A stretch of DNA of 64,000 bases from an uncultured Verrucomicrobia subdivision 3 bacterium (GTDB lineage: Bacteria > Verrucomicrobiota > Verrucomicrobiae > Limisphaerales > UBA11358): assembly GCA_903921455.1 (NCBI GenBank), contig CAIXPZ010000311.1, positions 1-64,000 on the forward strand, in the 5' to 3' direction. Shown here piece by piece: positions 19,810-30,400 of this stretch. Made by a program: the position numbers and the translations under genes. Each line of letters starts with the position of its first letter. The first letter of the stretch is position 1. The notes beneath the pieces are model-generated. The model searched no databases, was not told where the DNA came from, and saw nothing but the letters and a program-made list of their open reading frames with translations.

Positions 19810-22800
19810 CTATGGCGAAGACTGCCAGCGCAGCCGGTAAAATGCCTGCGGATTGTTGGTGTCGGTAATCACCATCACCGGATTGCTGGTCGTCGCCGAG
19901 TTCGTGCTCAAATCCTGCCAATTGCCGCTGTCCAAGGTGAGATTCCGCTGCACCACATAGGTGTTTCCCGGAACGCCGAAGAAGGTCAACTGCACGCCGC
20001 CGTTGGCGCTCACCAACTGCACATTTTCCTGACCGAACACCGGATTGGAATTGAGAGTCATCAGCACCGTGCCGGTATTGGTGCCGCCAAAGCCATCGGC
20101 CACCGTATAGTCAAACTGGTCGGCAACATTGTTGGTGCTGTAGTAATAAAGATAATTGGTGCCGGCCACCGGCACCGTCAACAGCGTCACCCCATTGCTG
20201 CTGACCGCCGTTGAAACCAAAATAATCGTGTCGCTATCCGCATCGGTCACGTTGGTCAACAAATTGGCAACCGGTATGCGCATGGAATAAATTCCCTGAT
20301 TGCGGGTGTAGTTGGGATTGCCTGCCACCGGGGGATGATTCGTCACCACCTGATACAGGTTGTTTGTGCTGGGTAAATAATTAGCGTCGCCACTATAAAC
20401 TGCCGCGATCAGATTTGTGCCGCGCGGCAGTGTGGACAGGCTGAAGTTGGTGCTACCCAGATTCAAAGCATTGGTGTTGACGGCCGCTCCGTTGACTAAA
20501 AACAGCACCGTGCCACTCGCACTCGCCGCGGTTGCACCATTGGTCTGCACTGTGGCCGTGAAGGTCACAGTGTCAAGATAACCATTGGTCAGGTTGGGTG
20601 ACGAAACCAAGTTCAACGTCGTCGGATAAGGAACCATCAAATAAAGTTCGCCGCCAACAACTGCAAGCGAGGCCGGCGTCGTGGTGCCGCCGCCCGCCAC
20701 TGTAACTGCGGGCAGCGTGCCAGCCACGGTGCCGCCGGAAAGAGCGCCGACGAGCTTGTAATTGCCCGCGCCTAGGGCGGTGCCGGTGTTGTTGACCGTG
20801 AACACCGTGCTGCTCGAAAGATTCAGCGTGCCGTTGGTGACATTCAACGAAGGTGTGCCCGCACCAAAAGTCAAAGAAATAGTTCCCGAACCGGTGTTCA
20901 AACTTCCGGCTAGATTAGCCGTGGTAAGGCCGCTGTTGGCCAGCGTCTGGGTATTGCTAAGTGTTAAAACGGCACTCAAACCAGAGATATCAAACATCGC
21001 GCCGCCCGCAACAGTGATGGTCGGCGAAGCCAGTGAACCGCTGCCACTCAAGGCCAGCGTGCCGGCGCTGATCGTGGTGGTGCCGGTATAGGTGTTCGTG
21101 CCCGCGAGCGTCCAGGTTCCCGTTCCATTTTTAGTGACGGATCTATTCTGACCGGCGCTTGATGCAATTGCACCAGTCACAAGATTCCCAACCGAGGTGC
21201 CGCCCAACGTCAGGGAAAGCCCAATCCTAGAACCTGTTCCATTAAGTGATACGTTCCCCAATAATAGATTGGCCGTTGTGGGGTTGAAATACGCTACATA
21301 CGCTCTTGTTCCACCCGAACCGTAAGAAGCCCCGCAAGTATATGTCACCGCCGGGAGAGCCAGCAAATAGCCATTGCCGCCAGTTATATTGATGGTGGTG
21401 GTATAGGTGGCCGCAGTATTGCCAGAGGCCGGTTGAGTAGAGCTGAGGCCATTGGCCAGGGTCAGCATATTTGCTGTGCCTGAGCCATTATTGTTCACGT
21501 CAATGTTGATGTTCGCATTGGGCACCCCTGAATCCAGCACTGCACCGGAGGAATTAAACGCGTTGGCCGAGTTATTGCGGAGTTGGAGTGTGGCCCCGTT
21601 GTTCAAAGTCATCGCAGAGTTTTTGAAGGCGCCGGGATCGGCGGCCAGAAGTGTGCCGGTGACGGACGTGGCACCGGAGTAATTATTAGCCGTATTCAGA
21701 TTGGCCGTGCCGCTGCTGACATTCAAGCTGGATGTGCCGGCGATACCACCCGTGGTGGCAACGGTGCTGTTTTCCGTCAGTGTGCCGCCGTTGACCGTGA
21801 TGGCCGACCCGCTGGCACCGCCGCCGACGACGCCGGTCGTGTCAATGGTCAGGGTCCCGGCGCTGACGGTGGTGGCTCCGGTGTAGGTGTTTGTGCCATA
21901 AAGTGTGAGCGTGCCCGAGCCCGACTTGGTCAGCGAACCGCTCTGACCGGAGACATTTCCGATCGCCAAGCCTATCGCGGTACTGAAGCCGGCGGTGTTA
22001 AACACGCCGCCACCCGTGCCCAACTGTAATTGACCCGCAGTGCCGGTTCCGGTGTTGGTAATCAACAGCGGAATATTGGCCGACAGCGCCAGCATGCCGC
22101 CCGAATTAAGCACGATGACCGGATACCCCGTGCCGAGGTTGTTGAAATTGAATCCTTGTCCGGTAGTGAACATACCAGCAATGGTCAGGTTGTCATTGAC
22201 ATTACCGCCAACCGTTAAATTGATGGGGTTCACCCCGGCATAAGTAAATGAGCCGTTCGCCGCCACGGTGAAGTTGGCCCAGTAACCGCCTTGCTCCTGC
22301 TCCATGAGGTCGCCGTTTTGGACCCAATTTCCGTAGGCGTTGACATTGAACTGCGACTGCCGGCCAACCCAAAGCGATCCGTTGTTGGTTACGGTTGTGG
22401 CGAAAGCACTCGTGCCGACCACGTTTATGATCCCGTAAGCCGTGCCACCAGCCGTATTATTGCCCACTTGCACGAGATTCCCGGAATTAACCAATGCGAG
22501 CGTTGCAGCGGTTTGACTCGTGCTGCCAATGTTCAATGTCCCGGCCGCAGAATTGTTGGTGCTCACCCAAAATCCGCCGGTCATGCCACGTTGATCGTTC
22601 AACAAATTCACCGTGCCGTTGCTCACCACCATGATGCCGGTAAACGCGTTTGTTCCCGAAAGCCCAAGCGTGCCGCCGCCGCTGGCGGTGAGACCCGCGC
22701 TCCCCAACAAGGCCGCCGTGACGGAAACCGTCCCGGATGAGTGGGTATCCAAATAGCTTGTGCCCGTGAGGCTGCCGTCTTGAATTGTCGCTGTGCCGGT

Positions 22801-25800
22801 GATGCTTACCGCCCCAAACGCCGGTGACGTCAATCCGCCAAAATCCAATGTGCCGCCGCCGACTGTCAACGCGGAACTCCCGTTACCCAGAGTGCCGGAG
22901 CCGCTTAATGCCAGCGTGCCGGCGGAGATCATCGTGGCCCCACTGTAATTGTTGGCCCCCGACAAGGTCCATGAGCCAGTCCCCGATTTCGTCAAACTGG
23001 TTGTGCCGCCATTATCGCCAATGACTGCGGTCAGCGTATTTGCACCAGTGTTGGTGCCGATGAGTGTGAATGAGCGTGCCCCACTGCCACTTAAACCGAC
23101 GGAACCGCCGTTGCTCATATTCAACGCCCCTGTGCCCGAAGCATCAAGTGTCGCGCCGTTGGTACCGACGGTGAACGACCGATCGCTGGTCGTCGCCGCC
23201 CCTGTGTATTGCAGCGTGGCGCCATTGATCGTCAGATTCGCGGCGGAATTCGCCGAGGAACCGAGGTCACTGGCCACCCCGCCATTCACCATAGTACTGA
23301 TACTTACGATGCCGCCATTGATACTCGTCACGCCGGTATTCGTGTTGACGCCGCCGGAAAGCGTGAGCGTGCCGCTGCCAGTCTTTGTGAGTGACGTGCT
23401 GCCGCCGATGAATTTTCCGGTACTGGAAGTGATGGTGTAAGTCTTGGCGCTGTTGTTCACCACCAGGCCACCGGGCTGAACCACTTGATTGACGGCCACG
23501 TTGGAGGTGCCGGTGGCGGTGTCATCAAACAGCACGGAATCACCGTCGGCGTAAATCGTGGCATGACCCGTCCAGTTGCCGGTGGCGCTAACATCCCAGT
23601 TACCGCTGCCAACGCCCGTCCAGATGTCGGAGACCGAATCCACAACCAAGTTCAAAGTGGTGGTGCCGCCAGAAACCGTGGTGGTCAAATGGGCGGCAAT
23701 GCCGATGGCGAGCATGGAGTTAAGATTGGTGGTGGCGAGAGTGCTGCCGGCCGTGGTCCAAGAAATCAAGGGATAGGTGCTGCCGGCGGTAAAGGTTCCG
23801 CTATTGACTTTGATGTTCAAAGTGCCAGACGAAGTCAGTGTTCCCGGATTGAGCGGGGCTGCGGTCGTGCTGTTAAGGCTGTTAAATTCGAGCGTCGCAC
23901 CGGTAGTCGTGCCCAATGTGAGCGCGGCGGGTTGCAACTGGCTGGTGCCGGAAACAGTCACAGTTAGGTCAGCCCCGTCTGCCACCGTAAAATTACCCGT
24001 GCCGGTCTGCGAGGATTGGAGGACCAACTTGCCGCCGTTGACGGTGGTTAGTCCGCCGTAACTGTTGTTCCCCGAAGATGGCGCAAGTGTCAACGTGCCC
24101 GCGCCCTGCTGGGTCAACGCGCCCGTGCCGGAAATCTGGCCGCTCAATGTTTGAGCCGCGCTGCTGTTGTAAACCAAAGTTCCACTGTTGGCGATGTTCC
24201 CCGCATAACTGCCGCTGCCCAACTGGCCCGATCCCCCAATCGTCAGTGTGCCGCCGCTGATCGTGGTTGCACCGGAAAAGGTGCTGACACCGGAAAGCGT
24301 CAAGTTGCCGGGACCGGCTTTGGTAAGACCATAAGCGCCACCGATGGCACCACCAACGGTCAAGCCGTAGCTGCTATTCGCCACCGTAACTTGTCGGGCG
24401 GCGCCCAGCGTCACCGTGCCAGTGCCGAGATTTAAGGCGCCGGTAGTATTGGCGCTGCCAAAAGTAAAATCACTGCTCCAAGTCTGCGCGGGCGTGCCAG
24501 AAATCGTGATGGTGCCGCCGCTGGTGTTGTCGAGTGTGACGGCACTGTTAATGGCCAGGGTCGAAAGGCCGGTCAGCGCCGCGTTGTTATTCAATGCCAG
24601 CGTGCCGGTGCTGGAAACGGTTCCTGCCGCCGCCCCAAAGTTGTTGGCACCTTTCAATGCGATGGTGCCGGAGCCGCCAAACGTGGGCGTAAGATTTTTT
24701 TGGCCACCGCTGGTCTGGCTGTTCACCAGCGGCCCCAAGCCTAGGTTGCCCGCGCCGCCAAGCGTCAAACTATATGAGGAGTTAAAGTTAATTGAAATTC
24801 CCCCCGGAATACTCAACGTAACTCCGGCGGTGCTGGAATTGATAGTAGTGTTGTTGTAAACACCCATCACGCCGCTGCCACTGCTACCACCGCCCATTTG
24901 AAGAATGTAACCATTGCCGCCGGTCAAATTGAACGTATCGGTGGTGCTACCAGGGCCAAGCTGTCCGACATTCGCAAGAATGAGGGTGTTTCCCGAACCG
25001 CTGGTGATATTATTGACATCGAAGTTGTAAGTCACGGTGCCGGAACCCGAAAAGTTACAACCAGACGGCGAAAACGTGGTGTTGCCGTCAGCGCGCAATT
25101 GCAGGGTGGTGCCGCTCGCCATGGTCACAGCCACGGCGGGAAGCGAGGTGCTATTTTGCAGTTGCAGCGCGCCACCCGAAAGTGTCAGCGCCCCCCCAAA
25201 GCTGTTTGGGCCAGAGAGCGTCAGCGTATTGGCTCCCAGCTTGAGCAAACCGCGCGTGTTGGCACCGCTGTTCGGATTGGTGATGGCGGTTCCATAACTG
25301 AAACTGCCATTGCTGGTGTCGAATCCGAGCGTGGAGCCGGATTTGAAACCGGTGGAACCCGTGCCTAATGCGGCTAACGAATCAATATCGCTGGAAGTGA
25401 ACTCCCCAGAACCGCCGACGTTAAACACAGCGGTAGCGCCATTGGCCACGGTGAGATTAGCCGCAGTCCACTTGGCAGTGGCGTTATTGTAAAGAGATGT
25501 CTCCTTGGCGAATTGCAGGCGGCCGGTGTTGATGACAGTCGGTCCCGTATAAGAATTCGCGCCGGACAAAGTCAAACTGCCGGTGCCCTGTTTGGTCAAG
25601 CCACCACCGGTAGAGCCGGAGTCCTCAATCAAATTCTGGCTCATGGTGATGGTGTTGCCGCCGTCGTCGAAAACCACGCCGCCGACCTGTACCTTGGCAT
25701 TGTTGGCGCCGGAAAAGAAAGTCGCGCTGTTGCCATTTGCCTTCAATGTGCCGCCGTTGAAGTTGGCGTTAAAGACTACCGAAGCACCGGCGGAACCGCC

Positions 25801-26982
25801 TTTGTTGAGACTCGGCACGGTCAATGTGCTTCCGGAGTTTATTTGCAACGTGCCAGATGCCGTGCCGCTGGTTGCGGTTCCGAATGAAGCCGCGCCGGAC
25901 GAGGTCACGTTGCCGCCATTCAACGTCAGCCCTGATCCAACACTGTTACCACTGCCAACATTTATGCCTGTCACATTCAACGCGGTGCCGCTGTCCACTT
26001 GGATCGTGCCGCGATTGGCCGCCAACGCCGCGAGTGTCACCGTTCCGCTGTTGGTGAGTTCCAGCGTGCCGGTGCCGTCTTTCTTCAGCCCCTTGCTGTT
26101 GCCAGTTACGGTGTTAGTGAACAGCAGCATCGTGCCTGTGGTGCCCACCACAACCGTGCTAGCACCCAGCGACACGGCGCCGCCGTAGGTTGAAGACCCA
26201 GTGGAATTTTCAATCGAACCGACGTCGGCGGTGCTGACCGTGCTGTTCAAGTTCAATGGCACAATTGCCGTGGGCGAAAAGCCGGCCAAATCCAACGTGC
26301 CGCCGCTCAACGTAAGATCCGAGGAATTGTTGACGCCGTTGCCTAAAATTCCAACCGCCCCAAATTTTAGAACTCCGGCCGACAAAACGGTCGAGCCGGT
26401 GTAGGAGTTGGCACCTGAAAGCGTCAGCGTTCCGGAACCGGTTTTCGATACCCCGAAGCCGGAGCCGCTGATGGCCGCGCTGATGATCATGGTGCCGGCG
26501 GCGTTGAAGTTGCCGCTTTGTCCCAGCGCAACATTCAAAACGCCCGAACCCGTGCTGCCGTTGGGACCGTTGATATTGAAGGTCGCACCGGACGCAACGT
26601 AAAGCAGGTCGGCGACCGTACCGGACACACCGTTGCCGTTGTCGCCGGAACCGCCAAGAGTCAACGTGCTGCTCGTAGAAGTGGTTGTCTGGTTGTTGAT
26701 GGTGAAAGTGCCAGTCGTGGCCGTGACATCGAATGAACCAACCGTCAAGGTGCCGGCAGTAAGCGGACGAATGCCGGTGCCGCCTGAAGACGAGGTAAAC
26801 ACCGCATCGTTGCCGACCAACGGCAAGGCACTCAAGCTCCAGTTGCCGTTCACCAGCAGACTGGCGGTGGCACCACCGGAAAAATTATCCGCCGTATTCG
26901 CTGCGTGTGCGCCGGCGACCAGGACGAGACAGAGCACGGCGATGATTCGCGTCAAGATCTGATTATGTGAATCGTTTTTCAT
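19810..26982 (-). CDS. Giant PATR-repeat secreted protein (2390 aa)
   Basis: A signal peptide (LTRIIAVLCLVLVAGAHA) is followed by about 2,000 residues of autotransporter-associated beta-strand repeats, with dozens of units of the type LTKSGTGTLTLSGANTYTGATTISAGTLAL separated by variable stretches, predicting a very long beta-helix. Near the C-terminus are an Ig-like Big_3-type domain (SSPNLTNGYLDTVTFTATVQT), a cadherin-like segment (NHPPVAGNPNYTRNQG..DADSDTI) and the shared C-terminal module ending QAFYRLRWQSSP. No outer-membrane beta-barrel is present, so it is not a classical autotransporter despite the repeat name. Adhesive or substrate-binding surface function is inferred. It is preceded at 43 bases by a truncated small gene. 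Confidence 0.85.
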   Translation of the reverse strand: MKNDSHNQILTRIIAVLCLVLVAGAHAANTADNFSGGATASLLVNGNWSLSALPLVGNDAVFTSSSGGTGIRPLTAGTLTVGSFDVTATTGTFTINNQTTTSTSSTLTLGGSGDNGNGVSGTVADLLYVASGATFNINGPNGSTGSGVLNVALGQSGNFNAAGTMIISAAISGSGFGVSKTGSGTLTLSGANSYTGSTVLSAGVLKFGAVGILGNGVNNSSDLTLSGGTLDLAGFSPTAIVPLNLNSTVSTADVGSIENSTGSSTYGGAVSLGASTVVVGTTGTMLLFTNTVTGNSKGLKKDGTGTLELTNSGTVTLAALAANRGTIQVDSGTALNVTGINVGSGNSVGSGLTLNGGNVTSSGAASFGTATSGTASGTLQINSGSTLTVPSLNKGGSAGASVVFNANFNGGTLKANGNSATFFSGANNAKVQVGGVVFDDGGNTITMSQNLIEDSGSTGGGLTKQGTGSLTLSGANSYTGPTVINTGRLQFAKETSLYNNATAKWTAANLTVANGATAVFNVGGSGEFTSSDIDSLAALGTGSTGFKSGSTLGFDTSNGSFSYGTAITNPNSGANTRGLLKLGANTLTLSGPNSFGGALTLSGGALQLQNSTSLPAVAVTMASGTTLQLRADGNTTFSPSGCNFSGSGTVTYNFDVNNITSGSGNTLILANVGQLGPGSTTDTFNLTGGNGYILQMGGGSSGSGVMGVYNNTTINSSTAGVTLSIPGGISINFNSSYSLTLGGAGNLGLGPLVNSQTSGGQKNLTPTFGGSGTIALKGANNFGAAAGTVSSTGTLALNNNAALTGLSTLAINSAVTLDNTSGGTITISGTPAQTWSSDFTFGSANTTGALNLGTGTVTLGAARQVTVANSSYGLTVGGAIGGAYGLTKAGPGNLTLSGVSTFSGATTISGGTLTIGGSGQLGSGSYAGNIANSGTLVYNSSAAQTLSGQISGTGALTQQGAGTLTLAPSSGNNSYGGLTTVNGGKLVLQSSQTGTGNFTVADGADLTVTVSGTSQLQPAALTLGTTTGATLEFNSLNSTTAAPLNPGTLTSSGTLNIKVNSGTFTAGSTYPLISWTTAGSTLATTNLNSMLAIGIAAHLTTTVSGGTTTLNLVVDSVSDIWTGVGSGNWDVSATGNWTGHATIYADGDSVLFDDTATGTSNVAVNQVVQPGGLVVNNSAKTYTITSSTGKFIGGSTSLTKTGSGTLTLSGGVNTNTGVTSINGGIVSISTMVNGGVASDLGSSANSAANLTINGATLQYTGAATTSDRSFTVGTNGATLDASGTGALNMSNGGSVGLSGSGARSFTLIGTNTGANTLTAVIGDNGGTTSLTKSGTGSWTLSGANNYSGATMISAGTLALSGSGTLGNGSSALTVGGGTLDFGGLTSPAFGAVSITGTATIQDGSLTGTSYLDTHSSGTVSVTAALLGSAGLTASGGGTLGLSGTNAFTGIMVVSNGTVNLLNDQRGMTGGFWVSTNNSAAGTLNIGSTSQTAATLALVNSGNLVQVGNNTAGGTAYGIINVVGTSAFATTVTNNGSLWVGRQSQFNVNAYGNWVQNGDLMEQEQGGYWANFTVAANGSFTYAGVNPINLTVGGNVNDNLTIAGMFTTGQGFNFNNLGTGYPVIVLNSGGMLALSANIPLLITNTGTGTAGQLQLGTGGGVFNTAGFSTAIGLAIGNVSGQSGSLTKSGSGTLTLYGTNTYTGATTVSAGTLTIDTTGVVGGGASGSAITVNGGTLTENSTVATTGGIAGTSSLNVSSGTANLNTANNYSGATSVTGTLLAADPGAFKNSAMTLNNGATLQLRNNSANAFNSSGAVLDSGVPNANINIDVNNNGSGTANMLTLANGLSSTQPASGNTAATYTTTINITGGNGYLLALPAVTYTCGASYGSGGTRAYVAYFNPTTANLLLGNVSLNGTGSRIGLSLTLGGTSVGNLVTGAIASSAGQNRSVTKNGTGTWTLAGTNTYTGTTTISAGTLALSGSGSLASPTITVAGGAMFDISGLSAVLTLSNTQTLANSGLTTANLAGSLNTGSGTISLTFGAGTPSLNVTNGTLNLSSSTVFTVNNTGTALGAGNYKLVGALSGGTVAGTLPAVTVAGGGTTTPASLAVVGGELYLMVPYPTTLNLVSSPNLTNGYLDTVTFTATVQTNGATAASASGTVLFLVNGAAVNTNALNLGSTNFSLSTLPRGTNLIAAVYSGDANYLPSTNNLYQVVTNHPPVAGNPNYTRNQGIYSMRIPVANLLTNVTDADSDTIILVSTAVSSNGVTLLTVPVAGTNYLYYYSTNNVADQFDYTVADGFGGTNTGTVLMTLNSNPVFGQENVQLVSANGGVQLTFFGVPGNTYVVQRNLTLDSGNWQDLSTNSATTSNPVMVITDTNNPQAFYRLRWQSSP

Positions 26983-27025
26983 ACGGAGACAGGGTTGTTT
27001 TTCGTGAGACGTTGGCGGTTGCTAT

Positions 27026-27277
27026 TTATTGCGATGACTCTCCAAAAACGACCCATCTGACAGTCGCTCCTTGCACGCCGCAGACATGCACAATCGTGCC
27101 GGAAGTGGAAACGGCCGTATCGGCGGAGATGGTGGTGACCGTGCCCCGGGTGATGCTGGCTGCCTGAACCCCAGGGGCAAGGCAAAGACAGAACAAAGCC
27201 AACAAAAAAAGAAGAAATCTGCCCGCAGCCGCAATCGTCATTTTGGTTGAACGAATAGTATTTTTAGATGGTTTCAT
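27026..27277 (-). pseudogene. Truncated N-terminus of a PATR-associated secreted protein
   Basis: 83 residues: a good signal peptide (hydrophobic FLLFLLALFCLCLAPGVQA) and then ITRGTVTTISADTAVSTSGTIVHVCG before an early stop. That stretch matches the start of a domain seen inside the PATR-GH30 protein next door (ILWGAPATIADDTDVITNGGLLYAYN). The product looks like the cut-off beginning of a larger protein rather than a complete small one. A TGTCGG-N15-GGCGC promoter element lies 37 bases upstream, so transcription probably still occurs and may read into the giant PATR gene 43 bases downstream. Confidence 0.55.
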
Positions 27278-27314
27278 TTCTGATAAAGGTCTGGATAGGC
27301 TTCACTATTTCAAA

Positions 27315-27340
27315 GCGCCTTCTCAGAAATAAAGCCGACA
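27315..27340 (-). promoter_or_regulatory. Putative ECF promoter (element A)
   Basis: Minus strand: TGTCGG (27340-27335), 15 bases, GGCGC (27319-27315), 37 bases before the start at 27277. It also shares GTGAAGCC, 29 bases after TGTCGG, with element B. Confidence 0.65.
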
Positions 27341-27414
27341 ACCTATCTCCAAATCTTCGCTGATTCTGGAAGCTGTTCAAAAACGTCCCTGTCGTGGGCA
27401 GGTGATCAAAGCGA

Positions 27415-30400
27415 TTACGGTCCCAGCAAAACGCGGTAAAAACGCCGCGGCATTTGGGCCGGGTTCGTATCGGCCCAAATGAACGGCAGCGTGGCGGGAT
27501 TCGTCGTGAAAATATTCGTCCACGTCAGCAGGTTGGTGGAAGCCGCAACGATGTAGTCGGGGCCAAGGGCTCCATTAATGTTCAAGCAGAACAAACCATT
27601 GGTCATCATCGGCGATGAGGCGACCGGCAGCGTGACGGAGCGCACCGTGACGTTGAAATTCTGCGTGGCACTCAGGCTGGGGAACCCATTGTCCGCAACC
27701 ACAATCGTAAATGGATTAATCGTGTGCCCCTGCGAAATCAACGGTCGCCAGTTCAAGATGCCGTTGGAGGCGTTCATCATCGCATTGCTGGGGGCAACCG
27801 GCATGGAATAGGTCAGCGTTTGGCCCGGCTGGTTCGAGTCGGTGGCCAGATTCGTAAACAACAAGGTTTGTCCGGGGTTGATAAACCGATCCGAGGCCGG
27901 ATAAGTGAACTTGGGCGGCGAATTCGAGGAAACTCCGGTGTTGATCAAAACCGTAGTGATGGAATACGGAGCCAGCGTGAGGTTGCGATCGCCCGACAGG
28001 CTAGCTCCCGCCAGATTTTCCGCAAGCGTGAGGCGCTGTTGCACCGCGCCGTCGTTCGCCGTTTTGTAAACCTGCCAGGCGCGTTGCTGCGGATCGGCGG
28101 ACCAATAGTCGGCAGTTTGGATTACCGAATAACTGTAGTTGCTGCTTGTGTTGATGATCACCAGAATCAGCTGGTCACTGATCTGCGGAATGCTGTTGGT
28201 GTGCCGGTAGAGGGAGACGAGCACATTCGGATCACTGCCGGTTGCTTGCGCCCGCCAGTCACTGGGCCGGATGAACTTGCTGTAATGCCCCAAGGCACAG
28301 AAAGTATCGCTCGTCGTTGAAAGCGACAAACCCCACATGAGATAGGTATTGGCTTGTTCGATAGTGAAAACATTGTGCATCGGCAGACAGTGCATCATCC
28401 AGCCTGGAACATTCGTTCCGTAACTGTTGTCGCCAAAAAATTCGGTCATGTAAATCGTATTGGTCGGATACGCCGCGCGCAGGCCGGACAGACTCCCGGT
28501 GACGTGACCGACATCGTTGACTGATCCTTGATAGGGATGATGCGCGATGGCCGTGAGGCTACCGGCCGGAAGGTTGTTTAGGTAACTGGAAATGGTGCTT
28601 GGATTTCCCGTTGTCGTATCCGGGCCGATGAATTTCACAAAGCCGAGGCCGTTCGTTGCCAAAGAATTTTTCACCGCCGCGAGCGCCTGCGGATAACCAG
28701 CCTTGGTGCTCGACTCGGTGCTCGCCAGATAATTTCCTGCCTGCCACGCGGCGTAAAAATTCGTCCCGCCAGGTGTGAAGTCGCACTCGTTTTGAATCGA
28801 GATAAAATCGGGAATAGCCTGCGTGACCGAGAGCGTCGAGTTGTCGCGCAGATATTGGAGCGAGCGCAGCCACCAGTCAGCGTAATCCGCGTAGCGATAC
28901 ACCGAGTTCGTTTTCGCAAGCGTTCCGCCTTGTGCGCTGCCGGTGCTCTTGAAACGTCCTGGCGGCGACCATGCCGCCATGGTGATCAAGCCGTTGGGCT
29001 GCATGGCCCGATACAGCTTAATAAACTGGACGTTATCCGAATCCCAACCCGACCAGAAAACACTCGGCTCATCCAGCCAGCACTCGAAGGAATTAGCCAA
29101 CCGGACGAACGAGAGGTTCAGATTTGTCGGGGCGAAGGCTAGGTTGAATTGCGCGCTGTTCCACGCAATGCCCTGCGGACCCAGACAGAAATTCGCCCCG
29201 ATGCCGTGGATCTGCTGGTAGGTGGTCGCCGGATTCAACGTGATAGTGCCGATGGTTGAACCGTCTGGCGCGCTGAGATCGCGGACTTGGATGGCATTCA
29301 GTTGTGCGGAATTTCCTCCAGCCGGCAGCACGCCAGCCAAGGTGAAGGTCTGATTGGTGGCATTGGCTGTGAAGGTGCCGATGGTATATTGGCCGACGCC
29401 ACCGTTGGTGCCGGTATTATTGTAGTCGAGCGTGACCGTGTTACCGCCGCTGCTGGTCACGGTCTCGGTGCGGTTGGACGCCAGCGCACGATTGTCGTTG
29501 ACCCAGATTTGAACCAGATACGGATGGCCGGCCATGAGATTTTTCAAAGTCACCGTCTGGGTTCCGTTGTTCGCGGTGTAAGCGCCGCCTTTGAGTGTCG
29601 TCTGATACGCGGAACTCAAGCCGCTCCAAGGACTGCCCGTGCCGCTGCCAAATGCCGTCGGGCTAAAAGAAGTATTTCCGCTCATGCTCACATTGGAGCC
29701 AAATGCACTTTGGCTATTGCCGGCGGCGAAAGCCCCCCCATTGACCGACGTGGCCGTGTTCGCGTCATTGTAGGCGTATAACAGGCCGCCATTGGTGATC
29801 ACGTCGGTGTCGTCAGCAATCGTGGCCGGCGCCCCCCAGAGAATGTTGGAACTGGCAATGCCCGACTGCACTGAAATCGAGCCGTTCGTTAGTAATTGGC
29901 TGGTATCCCAAACCAGGCCGACATTCAGCGGCGGCAGAATCGTGTAGATGAAAGCTCCGTTATAGCTGGCGGCGTTGAATAGCGTAAAAGCATCCCCTGC
30001 CTGCAAGGTTGATCCCGCGTTGATCACTGACAAGCCTCCGCCGTAAGTCAGCGTCGTCACGCCCGTCACACGGCTGGCGTTTTGGGCATTGGTCCGATTC
30101 AGAGTCATCACGGTGGTGCCGGCAAGCGTCAACGCATTGCTGAAGATTAAAGTCGAAATATCTGCGCCGCCGAGTCCGGGCTGAAGAGTTCCTCCATACA
30201 AAACCGTCACGGCTCCAGTTATGGCGCCATTCCCGGCAAGCGTCTGGCCGGTGGACACCAGCCAACCACCAGAAACCGCAGAGACATCCAGGGTTGCTCC
30301 CGCCAAAATGTTGATGGATGAGCTGTTGGCAATGGAACCATTGGCACTCAAAGTTAACGTGCCGTTGCTGATCGTGGTGGCTCCCGTGTAGGTGTTGGTG

